Source: Lichtheimia corymbifera B2541
Lineage: Eukaryota; Mucoromycota; Mucoromycetes; Mucorales; Lichtheimiaceae
DNA: 64,000 nucleotides
Assembly: GCA_000697475.1 (NCBI GenBank)
Contig: JNEU01001035.1
Location: 119,683 to 183,682, forward strand
Direction of reading: 5' to 3'
Part shown: positions 11,458 to 21,877 of the stretch, in pieces
Numbering within the stretch: the stretch's first letter is position 1
How the letters are laid out: each line of letters opens with the position of its first letter
The notes under the pieces: model-generated
Told to the model about the DNA's origin: nothing
The model's input: the letters and a program-made list of their open reading frames with translations, nothing else
Databases searched by the model: none
Position numbers and translations under genes: made by a program

Positions 11458-12455
11458 ATGGTAGTTGGTTCACCACTTGGTCGAGGGGTCTTTGTTCCCA
11501 TCCCAACATTTTTCAAGGATAATGAGGACCTTGATTTTGATTCACTTGAAAAGCACATCCGCCATTTATCCAAAAAAGGTCTTGCGGGTATCATCCTTCT
11601 TGGTTCAAATGGTGAAGCGATTCATTTATCAGGTGCAGAGCGTCAGCAAGTCATCGCCAAAGGCTGCGAATATGTCAAAAAGTACGATAATTCCATGAAG
11701 GTGATTGCCGGTGCTAGTGCTGGTTCAGCACGCGTCACCATAGAATTCACCAAGCAAGCAGCCGATGCTGGTGCCGAGTACGCAATGGTGCTTCCACCCT
11801 CCTATTATCGTGCCAACATGGATAATGAAGCCATTGAATCATTTTTCATCTCTGTTGCAGATCAGAGCCCTGTGCCTGTAGTGATTTACAATTATCCTGG
11901 CGTCACTCAAGGCATCGATATCACGGTGCAAAGTATAGAAAGGCTTGCCAAACACAAAAATATCGTCGGCATCAAAGGCACAGATGGCAACATGGGCAAG
12001 GTTGGATACCTTGGTGCAAGAATCAGACCAGAGGGTAAGTCCATCATGCGTTTTAAATGGTTCAATGAATATTGGATTGATATACTATCGTAGATAACTT
12101 TTCCTTACTTGCTGGATCGGCCAGTTTCTTTTTGCCTGCATTGACAGTGGGCGCAGTGGGATTGGTACCTGCTCTTGGCAATGTGGCACCACGTGCATGT
12201 GTGGAAGTACAACGGCTCTTTGATAATGGGAAGCTCGAAGCAGCCAAGCAACTACAACAGCAATTGGTCGAGTCGGATGATGCACTTGTGCGATGGTATG
12301 GCAACCCTGGTGTCAAAGCAGCTATGAATCGTGTTCTCGGATGGGGCGGCCAACCTCGTTCTCCCTTGCGTTTGCCATCCAAAGATAAGGTTGATCGCAT
12401 TGTCGATGCAATGGCTAATGTTCTCTCTATTGAGAACTCGCTCTTGAAAACATAA
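11458..12455 (+). CDS. DHDPS/N-acetylneuraminate-lyase superfamily aldolase
   Basis: Two exons, 11458-12034 and 12094-12455, 312 aa. Class I aldolase barrel signatures are present: GVFVPIPTFF at the N-terminus, GSNGE (49-53), the catalytic Tyr in VIYNYPG (Y144) and the Schiff-base Lys in GIKGTDGN (K173), then ASFFLPALTVGAVGLVPALG. Fungi make lysine by the alpha-aminoadipate route, so this is not expected to be a true dihydrodipicolinate synthase. 4-hydroxy-2-oxoglutarate aldolase (HOGA1 also has GSNGE) or L-threo-3-deoxy-hexulosonate aldolase of the galacturonate pathway are better candidates. An earlier in-frame non-ATG stretch was ignored in favour of the ATG at 11458. Confidence 0.9.
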
Positions 12456-13247
12456 CTTGACATGCTCATGTATTCACTTTATGACTGCAATACATCATCT
12501 TCCAAATATAAGCCAATTAATCCAAAGTGCTTGGCGATAAAAACATTGTAGCTGCGAGTTTCAAAATGTTGTCATGGTGATGTATTGTTATTGTATTTGA
12601 GGAGGATTGCTATTGGTGTGTGTGATCGGATAATGCAAGTAGAATAACAATGAAAGGCTACGGATCGAGTACACGGATCGCTCGTAGTAAGACTATCTGT
12701 CATAATACTTACCAAGGGCTTTTAAAAGCGATAGCATCCAAAGAGTAATATTATCGAAGAGACAAAGTAGGCGACAATGTCTTTGTGCATGAAGGTGGCA
12801 ATATCCATGATCATCCAACAATGCCAAAACTGGTAAGGCTGGCATATTTTGTGACACAACCCTTTCCGAGGCAGGGTTCAAAGCTTTATTGGGTAGCAGC
12901 AAAGACCTTCAAATTCTCCAGAACTTCTTTATGGCACATTATCTTGTTGAAGCTCTTCCTTCATGTCGGTAGCAATCGGTCAGCCTATTCTTGAAGCGAA
13001 ATTAATGATGCATGTTTGGAGCATAAATGCCATCTTGGGGTGATCAGGGGCACCAGCTTTCATTGGCCGGGTTGATCCTGAGACTGGATTTTCAAACGCG
13101 CGGATATTGGCCGGTTTCCATTGTTAGCGAAAAGAACAAAATGAATTAATTGTGTATGTGCGTTATTGCCTGGTTCCGCACCTCTTCTTGCTCTCCTTTC
13201 CTTTCCACTCATTCACACTCTCTGCACATTCCTTTTCTCATGACGCA
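12456..13247. other. Intergenic region
   Basis: About 0.8 kb with no recognisable gene. A pyrimidine-rich leader lies just before the next gene. Confidence 0.45.
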
Positions 13248-13251
13248 ATGA
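13240..13251 (+). promoter_or_regulatory. Minimal uORF (Met-Thr-Gln-stop) overlapping the main start
   Basis: ATGACGCAATGA: the stop codon of this three-codon uORF overlaps the main ATG at 13248 by the ATGA tetranucleotide. It could permit termination-reinitiation or damp translation of the downstream gene. Confidence 0.6.
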
Positions 13252-13799
13252 GCGAACCTAGCAACGACATTCAACAACTTGACGAGGCTTCACTCTTATC
13301 CGACACCTCCATTGCTATTATTTGCGTCTGTGCCGCGATCGGTATTGGTTTAATTATCGGCACCATATTCCTCATACGACGAAGACGAGTACGCAACAAC
13401 CATGGATTTGTCACTTTTGACGATGAAAGCAAGTCTGTAGAGCCATTGCCTCCACCTGAAACACACGACCTTGTGTTTTCATCCATCCTCGCACATACAC
13501 CACGACCTCCACCTGGTGTGTCAAGCAACAATTCATCCCGTATCGATGGCAACAATAGTATCAGCAACATGAGAGATAGCACGCTGTTGCAGGATGGATA
13601 TTCTTATTCAAAATTGTATCTGAACAACAACAGCAGGAATAATAATCAACATGATCAGGAAGTTGATGACCCAAAGCTATTAATGTCGCTGGCACGACAA
13701 CGCGAGAGTTGGGCTGGGTATTATTCTCGTCCAAATACGCCACAACCAACCGCAGGCGGTGACAGAATATCTTCGGGTTCCTCTTACCAAGTTTGGTGA
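13248..13799 (+). CDS. Small single-pass membrane protein, function unknown
   Basis: Intronless 183-aa frame starting MSEPSNDIQQ. A short polar N-terminus is followed by one hydrophobic segment (about residues 22-44, IAIICVCAAIGIGLIIGTIF), then RRRR as a stop-transfer signal, then a long disordered Ser/Asn/Pro-rich tail with PPPPE-like and SRPNTPQPT stretches. Topology by the positive-inside rule is N-out, C-in. The upstream sequence continues open and hydrophobic but has no in-frame ATG. I do not recognise the family; a small sensor or cortical protein is possible, but that is only inference. Confidence 0.65.
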   Translation: MSEPSNDIQQLDEASLLSDTSIAIICVCAAIGIGLIIGTIFLIRRRRVRNNHGFVTFDDESKSVEPLPPPETHDLVFSSILAHTPRPPPGVSSNNSSRIDGNNSISNMRDSTLLQDGYSYSKLYLNNNSRNNNQHDQEVDDPKLLMSLARQRESWAGYYSRPNTPQPTAGGDRISSGSSYQVW

Positions 13800-16369
13800 T
13801 ATCTTTTCCTTGTACTTCTCTTCTTTACATAGCCCTTCTCCTCCTTTCCACACACAACATAGCATCCATCATCCATCATCATCTCTCATTGTCCTCCTCC
13901 TCCCATGTCATTTGTATATATATATATTCTATATATAAAAAGCCAGTTGTTTACAAAAAAAGCCCTTTCCGAAACTCCGTGATTAAGAATAGGCTGATGC
14001 TATTTCGGTTGCTAGGTCTCGCCTCATCTCCATTTCTTTGTCTATGCGTGTCGATGAAACTTGTCCAATCTCATTATCCTTACCCCTGTTTTTACTTTTG
14101 CCGATAATATAGATTCATTTCACCTTTACAATGACTTTCTTTTCAGGCACCTGGCTGCAGAATGTTTCAGTGTACTTTTTGCTTATTACTCCGGTAATGA
14201 AAAATGATTATCTCCTGTTTCTGGTAGTCGCCCCTTAATGCCAAGGGCAACACGCATTCCGTATACGATGCATATTCCTTCCCTTGTCAAGTGACAATGC
14301 TTAATGAATTGATGACATGCATTGTATCGATAACTTTATCCAACATTACAAGAAAACGGCGTGATGTACGTAAATGGGAGGACTTGATACCCGACATAAT
14401 TGGGCTCCTAGTACTAGACAAATGGCAACCACCATATCACAAAATGATTTTCTTTGCCTCTAAAAGATCACATGATAGTGACAATGGAAACCAGCAGCAG
14501 TAAAAGCAATGCCGTTCATGGATCAATGCGTTTTACTGCTGTTTTCTAGGCTCAGCGTAGCTTCGATCCTAATCGATGTTATTAAACAAAGGCGTCATGC
14601 TATACGTACGTATACCATAATGGCAATATTTCCATATCTATCACGCCATCCTCATGGTGACAATGTAAAGAGGTTTACCTTCTACTGCTGAACAACAGCT
14701 GAATCAAATGCAAAGTGAGTGCCCTAGTTCTGGGTGCTGCGTTGGTAAATGCAACACGCTTTGAAAGAAGAATGGATACCACTGTTATGTAGTAGCAGAC
14801 GGGAAGACCGATCATCTTAATATTCAGCTAACGCATTTTGTTGTCCGTAGAGTGTGTTCGTCGCATGATCTGGCTCGGGAGAACAAAAACCATCTTATAT
14901 ACAGGCTATCTAGATTTGTGTCCCATCAACCTACCATGGGTAACTTTGATGAATCAATCATTTGAATGATGCCGTCTAGATCTATGTATCGTATCACAAA
15001 AACCCTTCCCCACAAAAAAAAAGTTGGCTATTAGGTATGTTTGCTTGTCAAATCACAGCACATCATCTCCGATCATTAAAGGGATCTCTCTTTTGTAGCC
15101 ACTATTTTTGTACCCCTTCCCAACTTGCCGGATGCATCAAGTTTGGTGCCGATTGTCCGCCTCCTTACGAGAATGAATGTAGGGGGAAAGGGGGGTGAAT
15201 CGTGATCACGTAACAAGCAATGCTCATTATGAGGGAAAATATACTATTTAAGTGATTCATGGTAATTAACTCGCACACATGCAACGCATCTGATAATGCA
15301 GCAATATAAACATGCCATGAAGGATGTAGAGCAGATCAAGAAGGGCACGATGCCAAAACGTCAACAACATAAAATTGCTGCATTACAGCAGTTACACATT
15401 GACCGATCGCTTCCGGAGAGCGAGTCGGTGACTTAATAGCATGACCCTCGCCTCATGTCGATAAGAAGGGTGATTACATCAAGGTTTGCATAATACAGCG
15501 CTTACATTTACCAAAGCACATAGTATATTGTACACCCACTTGCCTAAAACAGTATATCAGCCGTGTGATAAACTACTTGAAGCAATCGCTTTCTCGATAC
15601 CCGAATGTGAGACGGCTTCGCGTAACCATGCCGTTGTATCTCTTTCCGGGTAAAAAAAAGATGATGGTACGCAGGAGTGGGACACAAGCTTTTACCTTTC
15701 CGTTTTCATTTTTTTCTGCCAAATGTGTGTGTGCTGATACTACCGCCTATTATTGGCCAGCTGGTCTCATTTTGACTTGATCAAGTAACGACCGAGCGGC
15801 TCTTGTGCAACGTGTAAAACCTTGTCCTTCATTTTATCATTGATGCTGCACAGGGATCCCACACTATGATGATAGGATGATGAATTGCAACAGGGACCTA
15901 AAAGGCAACAATGAAAATAGAATCATGTAAAAGACATTGACGAGATGGATCAGCAATGATGCCAATGTTTATGTGAATGAGCTTAAGGTGTCTCGGTAGT
16001 AGTATCAAGCGTCCCATCAATGAAACGATCCACAAGAGCACACGTGCTGTTTGAATTAGAGATGAGCTTGTGGGACGAGTGCAAGGATATTGTAAAGTGA
16101 TTCGTCTAGTACGATAGGCAACACCAAAATACTCACGCTGGGTATGTGTAATTTCTCAAAGAAACACACATGATGATTATATTGGGAGTGCCATTGATTA
16201 ATTTTCCATTTGCCTGCAGCTCCTTTTTATCAGTGACTTATGCAAGCCAATTAAATCCCCACCCCCCTTCAACACTATAAAACAGCACCATCTTCCTTTT
16301 TCTTGATACCTCTTTTTTTTTTCTTACCTTCCATCGCTCATTGCTTTATCATTTTCACTTACTACCACT
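13800..16369. other. Long intergenic region (2.6 kb)
   Basis: AT-rich with several homopolymer runs and TA repeats (around 13916-13940). Only short frames without family features are seen. No tRNA, repeat pair or splice-linked exons were found. Confidence 0.45.
16276..16282 (+). promoter_or_regulatory. TATA box of the CCC1/VIT1-like gene
   Basis: TATAAAA about 88 nt upstream of the ATG at 16370, followed by a pyrimidine-rich leader. This is a usual position for a fungal TATA box. Confidence 0.55.
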
Positions 16370-17538
16370 ATGTCGTATAAGCTAATGAGTCGCCAAGATG
16401 AAAAGCCTGAAGAAGAACACCAGCTTATGGATTGCCAGAGTGGATCATCGTTTGATTGGACTGAAGAGAAACCCCAGGAACGGCAACAACGAGCACAATC
16501 TTCATTTGATGTTGATCTCGAAAACGGTGCCCGTATTCCACATCGACAGGACCTTCAACGTACTCGGCTAAAGGAACATGTCGAAGAGCACTTCGAACGA
16601 CCCGAATTGGTGCGTGATTGTATTCTTGGTTTATCAGATGGATTGACGGTGCCATTTGCATTGGCAGCTGGTCTGTCAAGCTTGGGAGATAACAGGATCG
16701 TTATTTATGGTGGCCTAGCAGGTATGAGAGAGGATTGGAGAATAATAATGATGATGATGATGATGGATTACATGTGATTCTTACCATCCACGGTCTTGGT
16801 TTTAATAATATAGAGCTGGTCTCTGGTGCCATTTCCATGGGTTTGGGTGGTTACCTTGCTGCCAAATCGGATGCTGATCACTTTGTTACCGAACGCCAGC
16901 GTGAAGGTAGATCAATCATCCTTTTCGCCGCCTTCCCCCTAATATGAGATGGGCTTTGATTAACCATGTGCCTATTCTACATGATAGAACGAGAACTTGA
17001 ATTGTACCCAGAGGAAGAAGAAGAGGAAATTGTTGAGATCTTTGAGCAATACGGTTTGAATCGAGCATCACTTGAGCCCATGTTTGTACATTTTCGGCAA
17101 GCACCACAAAAATTTGTTGACTTTATGATGCGGTTTGAGCTTAATCTGGAAGAGCCTGACCCAAATCGTAGCTTGGTAAGGATCACCCCTGAATGTCATT
17201 ATTGTTAGTGCTGACATTTCTTTTACCCGACAATGAAGATCTCTGCTGCTACCATTGGATTGTCTTATTTGTTCGGTGGTCTAATCCCGCTTATCCCATA
17301 CATGCTGGTGACCGACACAACCGATGCCATGCTTTATTCCGTCATTGTTACATTGCTCACGCTCTTTGTCTTTGGCTATGTTAAGAGTATCTATCTTCGA
17401 CCAGCACAAGCCATTTTGGGGGCCATTCAAACTTTGGCTGTAGGTGCTGTTGCAGCAGGATGCAGCTATGCCATTGTTGCCCTTGTCAATAGCACATCGC
17501 CCGAGTCACACTTAGGATCCGATGTTGCGGCACATTGA
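16370..17538 (+). CDS. CCC1/VIT1-family vacuolar iron/manganese transporter
   Basis: Four exons: 16370-16721, 16814-16906, 16988-17175 and 17239-17538, 310 aa. A hydrophilic N-terminus of about 80 aa leads to RDCILGLSDGLTVPFALAAG (TM1 signature of VIT proteins with the conserved DGL), then ELVSGAISMGLGGYLAAKSD (TM2), a Glu-rich cytosolic segment (ELELYPEEEEEEIVEIFEQY) corresponding to the metal-binding domain, and three C-terminal TMs with GGLIPLIPY. The family moves Fe2+ or Mn2+ from cytosol into the vacuole in exchange for protons, buffering metal toxicity. Exon phases all agree. A TATA box lies 88 nt upstream. Confidence 0.93.
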
Positions 17539-18088
17539 AGATAGTGTGCACAGGTCTTGGCGATGAGGGTGTCACCCAAGTTCCTCCTTTCTCATTTTCA
17601 TTTCTTTTACGATACGTACGATTTATTCCTCCTCCTTCATTCCATTCTCTTGTTTCTTTTTCTTTTACATATACATCTTGCATTACTCTCTTTCTTGACA
17701 CCCCCCTTTTGAACATGTAAAACAGAAACCACTCCACCTTGTATATCTTGTGCCTTAGCATATTTGCTTTGATAAAACCTCATATTCACAGTAAACCATA
17801 AAAGGATTCTCCATTTTGCTCGTGTAACATGTCGATCTGTACTTGGACTCTTGGCAGCAGCAAATATTCACGATTAGTTTCATAGCATCCTCTCCGAATC
17901 CAAAGACCTTTTTTCTCTTTTGCACACTTAATCCACAGACGTGTTCCTCTCTCTCTCTCTCTCACACACTCTCTCTTCCTCTTTTTCTTTTTCATTTGCA
18001 TTCATCAACTCGCATTTATTGTAATACTTGCATTCTTTTTCTATCTACCTTCTGAACAAAACACAACACACGCACTCACATACACCAC
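17539..18088. other. Intergenic region with CT-rich promoter
   Basis: About 550 bp. A (TC)n and CTTT-rich tract at about 17945-18000 precedes the metallopeptidase ATG, as is common for strongly expressed fungal genes. Confidence 0.45.
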
Positions 18089-19744
18089 ATGGGCCTGGAG
18101 AGTCGCCACCTTTGGGTCATATCCATTTTGCTGTTATCATTCTTGACACAAGGCATTATTGGGTTATGTGTTGAACATCGATGCGACCACTCTTTGCATA
18201 TTCGACATGCGATTCGACAATGTCCCGAGCGATCCCACGAGCGACGAGCTGCGAACAATGCCGACTCTGGCAACGACGCCAAATTTGTCATCGATCTCGA
18301 ATGCCATGCCAGCAGTAAAGACGAATGCGACCGTGTTCAGGAGACGTTGGCAAAAGCTGGCAAAGTCATTTCGTCTCATATCGAGTTTAAAACGCCGATT
18401 ACTGTCAATGCGAGCTATCTCGACTTTTGCAGAGATTTGGGTGAATGCGATCTGACCAACGGAGCCATTAATATCGGTATGAAGGGAGTGCTTGACAACA
18501 TATCAACAGTATCCTAGCTCACTCATCCATTTTCATATTCAAAGGGCAAGCGTATCCAGCAGTATCATACTTGATGCAGAAACAGTCGACAGCCGATGAG
18601 GCTAATATCACTAGCATGTATCCTCAGGCTTTACTAAAACAGTACGATAACCTGCCAAAGCAGCCTAATTGGACCGCCTATGATATGAATGCACAATTCA
18701 ACAGCCAAATCGATTGGTATTTTGAGGTATTTATGCACACACATATCCCTGCATAGAAATGTAGAATAATTATCTCATATTGCATGTCTTTAGGGTCACG
18801 GAGACATTGAATCGGATCAAAGCGACTTTTTGAATACTGTGATTCACGAATTCATTCATGGTCTTGGATTTGTCAGTGCATGGAGTACAGCAACCTATGA
18901 ACGATTTTCCAGATATGACACTGACATGCCAAAGTTTCTCACGCCTGTACCATTGTCGCCACCCGATGAGCTCGAGGAAACTAGCAACAATATTGATACC
19001 GGTGAAGGACCACAGCCATTTTGGGGCTTTGTCGACTTTCCACTGGATCAGCTCATGTATACCAATGACAACATCTCGTTTTCAGACGTCAGTCTCATTC
19101 TAAATACTTGGGGCAGCAGCAATGTCATGTTTGCCAGCATGATGGATATGGTCAATTCATGGGAAGCATCCGGTAAAGTCCAGGCGATGGCTCGGCAAAT
19201 GTACAGCTATGCAACATCATCAAATCAAGTGACATGGCTGCTTGACAATGGCGATCAATTCTTGTCAGAAACATCGTTTGACCCTTTTGTTGCTGGTTCT
19301 TCCTTATCACATGTGGATCACGACACTTATAACGACTCGAGCGATTATTTGATGATATACAATGCACGCCGAGGCGTCAGTTTGCAGGAGATGTCAGTCA
19401 AGTACGATAATTATACACTCGGCCCACTTTTATTACGTGCTCTTGCCAACATTGGATATAATGTCACAGCTTTCAACGATCAAGTGACTATGGTTAGTGC
19501 CGTTACGCAACCTACACTCGAGTTTTGGGAGCCTGCTATACCCATGGTCGGCACAGCTCATAACCCTTCACCATCCATAAGCACGCACACAGATGGCCCA
19601 GCACATATACCCACTTCCTCCTCCTCTTCCTCCTCTTCTTCTACTGCGTCATCTTCAGATTCGTCTGCTTGCTCGTCACCTTCGTCAGCTGTCACAATTA
19701 GCATGTTGCTCCTTGTAGCCGCTTTATTTATCTTTTTCCTGTAG
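18089..19744 (+). CDS. Secreted, probably GPI-anchored HExxH metallopeptidase-like protein
   Basis: Three exons: 18089-18476, 18545-18726 and 18794-19744, 506 aa. The N-terminus has a signal peptide (hydrophobic core WVISILLLSFLTQGIIGLC). The middle has the zinc-binding helix TVIHEFIHGLGFVSAW (His208, Glu209, His212), which fits the start of HExxHxxGxx but has Ser where metzincins carry the third His. The C-terminus is a long Ser-rich stalk (about 445-480) and a hydrophobic tail ending SMLLLVAALFIFFL, the pattern of a GPI signal. Several N-x-S/T sites are present. Likely a cell-wall or extracellular protease of unassigned family. It converges with SNAPC3, 139 bp apart. Confidence 0.8.
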
Positions 19745-19882
19745 CCATATCACGCCCTTACCCATTCATTCCATCCCATTCACTCTTTGTATTACCACTT
19801 GTACTATTATTCATCATCACATACCATGTCTTTTTTGCATTTTAATGTTACAATACACACTCTACATTTGCTATTTATCTAT

Positions 19883-21634
19883 TTACATGCCAAAGTATTG
19901 AGTGACTTGATGACTGAGTACTTGATTGCCGTCTTCATCATAATGGAAAGGCTTATAACATTCCTTGCAAAAGAAGCATGGGGATGATCCACTCATAACA
20001 TCGTTCACGGTCATATACCTAAATGATTTCACATACCCAGTTTTAGATATCTCTTCAGGATAATGGGTTCGCACACACTTACGCTGCTGGGTAGATATTA
20101 CACATCCTGCACTTGTATCTCACAAATTGCCAATTGTAGGTGACCATGGGATAAGAGCTCCGTAAGGGTGGATCATGCTTGGAATGGATACTTCATAAAG
20201 AAAGGTGTTAGGCCCACAAAGCCAATCATATTCCCTCTAGTATCCACTACTCACCGTATATCCCGCACCATGATGATATGCTGACATCCATCCTGATGCA
20301 AAAACAAGTAAGGCTTGTTAAGCTCAAGCGAAAGGTCTTCAAAGGTGACACCTTGCATATCATGTCGTTGATATTCAGCCAATCCTGGTTGTTCATATCG
20401 GCCAAAGTCCATGACCCACTTTCGTATAGGCTCACTGTAATCTGGCAAGTCAGGTCGACCTTCTTCCAACCCAAGTTCAGTGACGGCCCGAGTGTCAACA
20501 TAAAACACGTCTTCGATAAAGAGACAACTTGCTGAAAGCTTTTTCTTTTGCGTGTTGAGTAGTATGCCATCCGGTTGCTTGCCTTTCCGATCATTGTCAC
20601 CCACAAAGTCCTTGATACAAAAGATAAAGTCGCGTAAATCGGTCAGGGTCTGGGATCCAAGCATATCAAATTCTCGCACTCGATAGCTAGGCATCAATGG
20701 GTGATAGGTAGCAATCGTCAGCACAACCTCCGGATTCTCCTCTGTATCCAAGCTCTGAGTATTCAATAAGTTTTTTTTATCTGGTACCTGGTCTCTCGTA
20801 GTTACTTACATCCAGCTCATCTCCACTAGCCGCTCTAGCTTCGTCACCCTCAGAGTCATTGGTATCCTTCGACTTGTCAAACATCTAAGGTGTCATGTGT
20901 GAGACAAGCTTAATGCATAGAACAAGGTAATTACCTTTTTGTTGAGCTTGGCGTAATTCAAGCGCTCCCGCTGTCTCGGTAACAAGTCAATTCCATTTTC
21001 GGACCTAAAGCAGACACACACGTTAATATACCATCACCAATAGTACCTTGACTTATACTTACTTGAGTGAATGTAATGGGCTATCCTTGAGATTTTGAAT
21101 AAAGTCATGATATTGCTGCATCAATTCTGTTTCAGGGATCTCTGATGTGGATGGTTCATTGTTGTCCTCCTCATCATGTTGTGATTGTTGCGTCGTTTCA
21201 TCATCGTCGTCCTCTATTTGGGTGTCCTCATCATGGTTCTCGCGCTGAGTCATTATGTTTTCAGGATGTAGTAAGCGTTCCATCAAGTCGTTTTCCTGGG
21301 TATCATGGGTGGTTTTAGGTCGTTTGGATGATGATGATGCTGATGAAGATGGTGATCCGGGTATAGCTGATAGTGAAGAGAGCAAGTTGGATTGGTTCTC
21401 TTGAGCGAGATACCTCCTTCGCTTTGGTACCAAAGGATTGAGAAATAGGCTGTTGTCATCCTGATTGTGTTGCTGCTGTAACAAGTCCTCATCATAATCG
21501 TGTAACGTGCGATAAGGCAAGACATCCTTCGCCTGTGGACGACGACCGATCCACTGGTCGTCAAACGAGCGTATACGCGACTGATTCATGCTCCTTGAAC
21601 CTTGCGTTGTCTTTTGATGATATTGCTTGACCAT
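19883..21634 (-). CDS. SNAPC3: snRNA-activating protein complex subunit 3 (SNAP50) homologue
   Basis: Six exons: 21063-21634, 20935-21004, 20810-20884, 20255-20754, 20083-20190 and 19883-20018, giving 486 aa in continuous frame. Family landmarks: FDMLGSQTLTDLRDFI, SCLFIEDVFYVDTR, MQGVTFEDLSLELNKPYLFL, QDGCQHIIMVRDIR and a zinc-type ending with CRMC, then CFFCKECYKPFHYDEDGN. SNAP50 helps recruit TBP to proximal sequence elements of snRNA promoters (Pol II and Pol III). The N-terminal third is acidic and disordered. The start is uncertain: a coding-looking segment beginning MSKIQVRSFRNELIELRSQQ at 21875 could be an upstream exon joined by an intron ending in ATGTAG at about 21700, but no strong donor gives the right phase. 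I therefore kept the ATG at 21634. Confidence 0.85.
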
Positions 21635-21877
21635 TGCAAAGAGAGTCGGATCAGTGAAGAATGAACAAGTGCTATTCAGATCGCTCGAATCGGGAGACCT
21701 ACATTGGAAAAAGTGAGTTCCAAGTCGATGTACTTTCTTTTCTTTATGATACGAACGGAAGACGACCAACTCTGGATTCCAACTTGCTGATATCGACCGT
21801 GGATTCTTGCTTTTTTTGTTGCGATCGTAGCTCAATAAGCTCATTACGAAAAGAACGGACTTGGATTTTTGACATTC

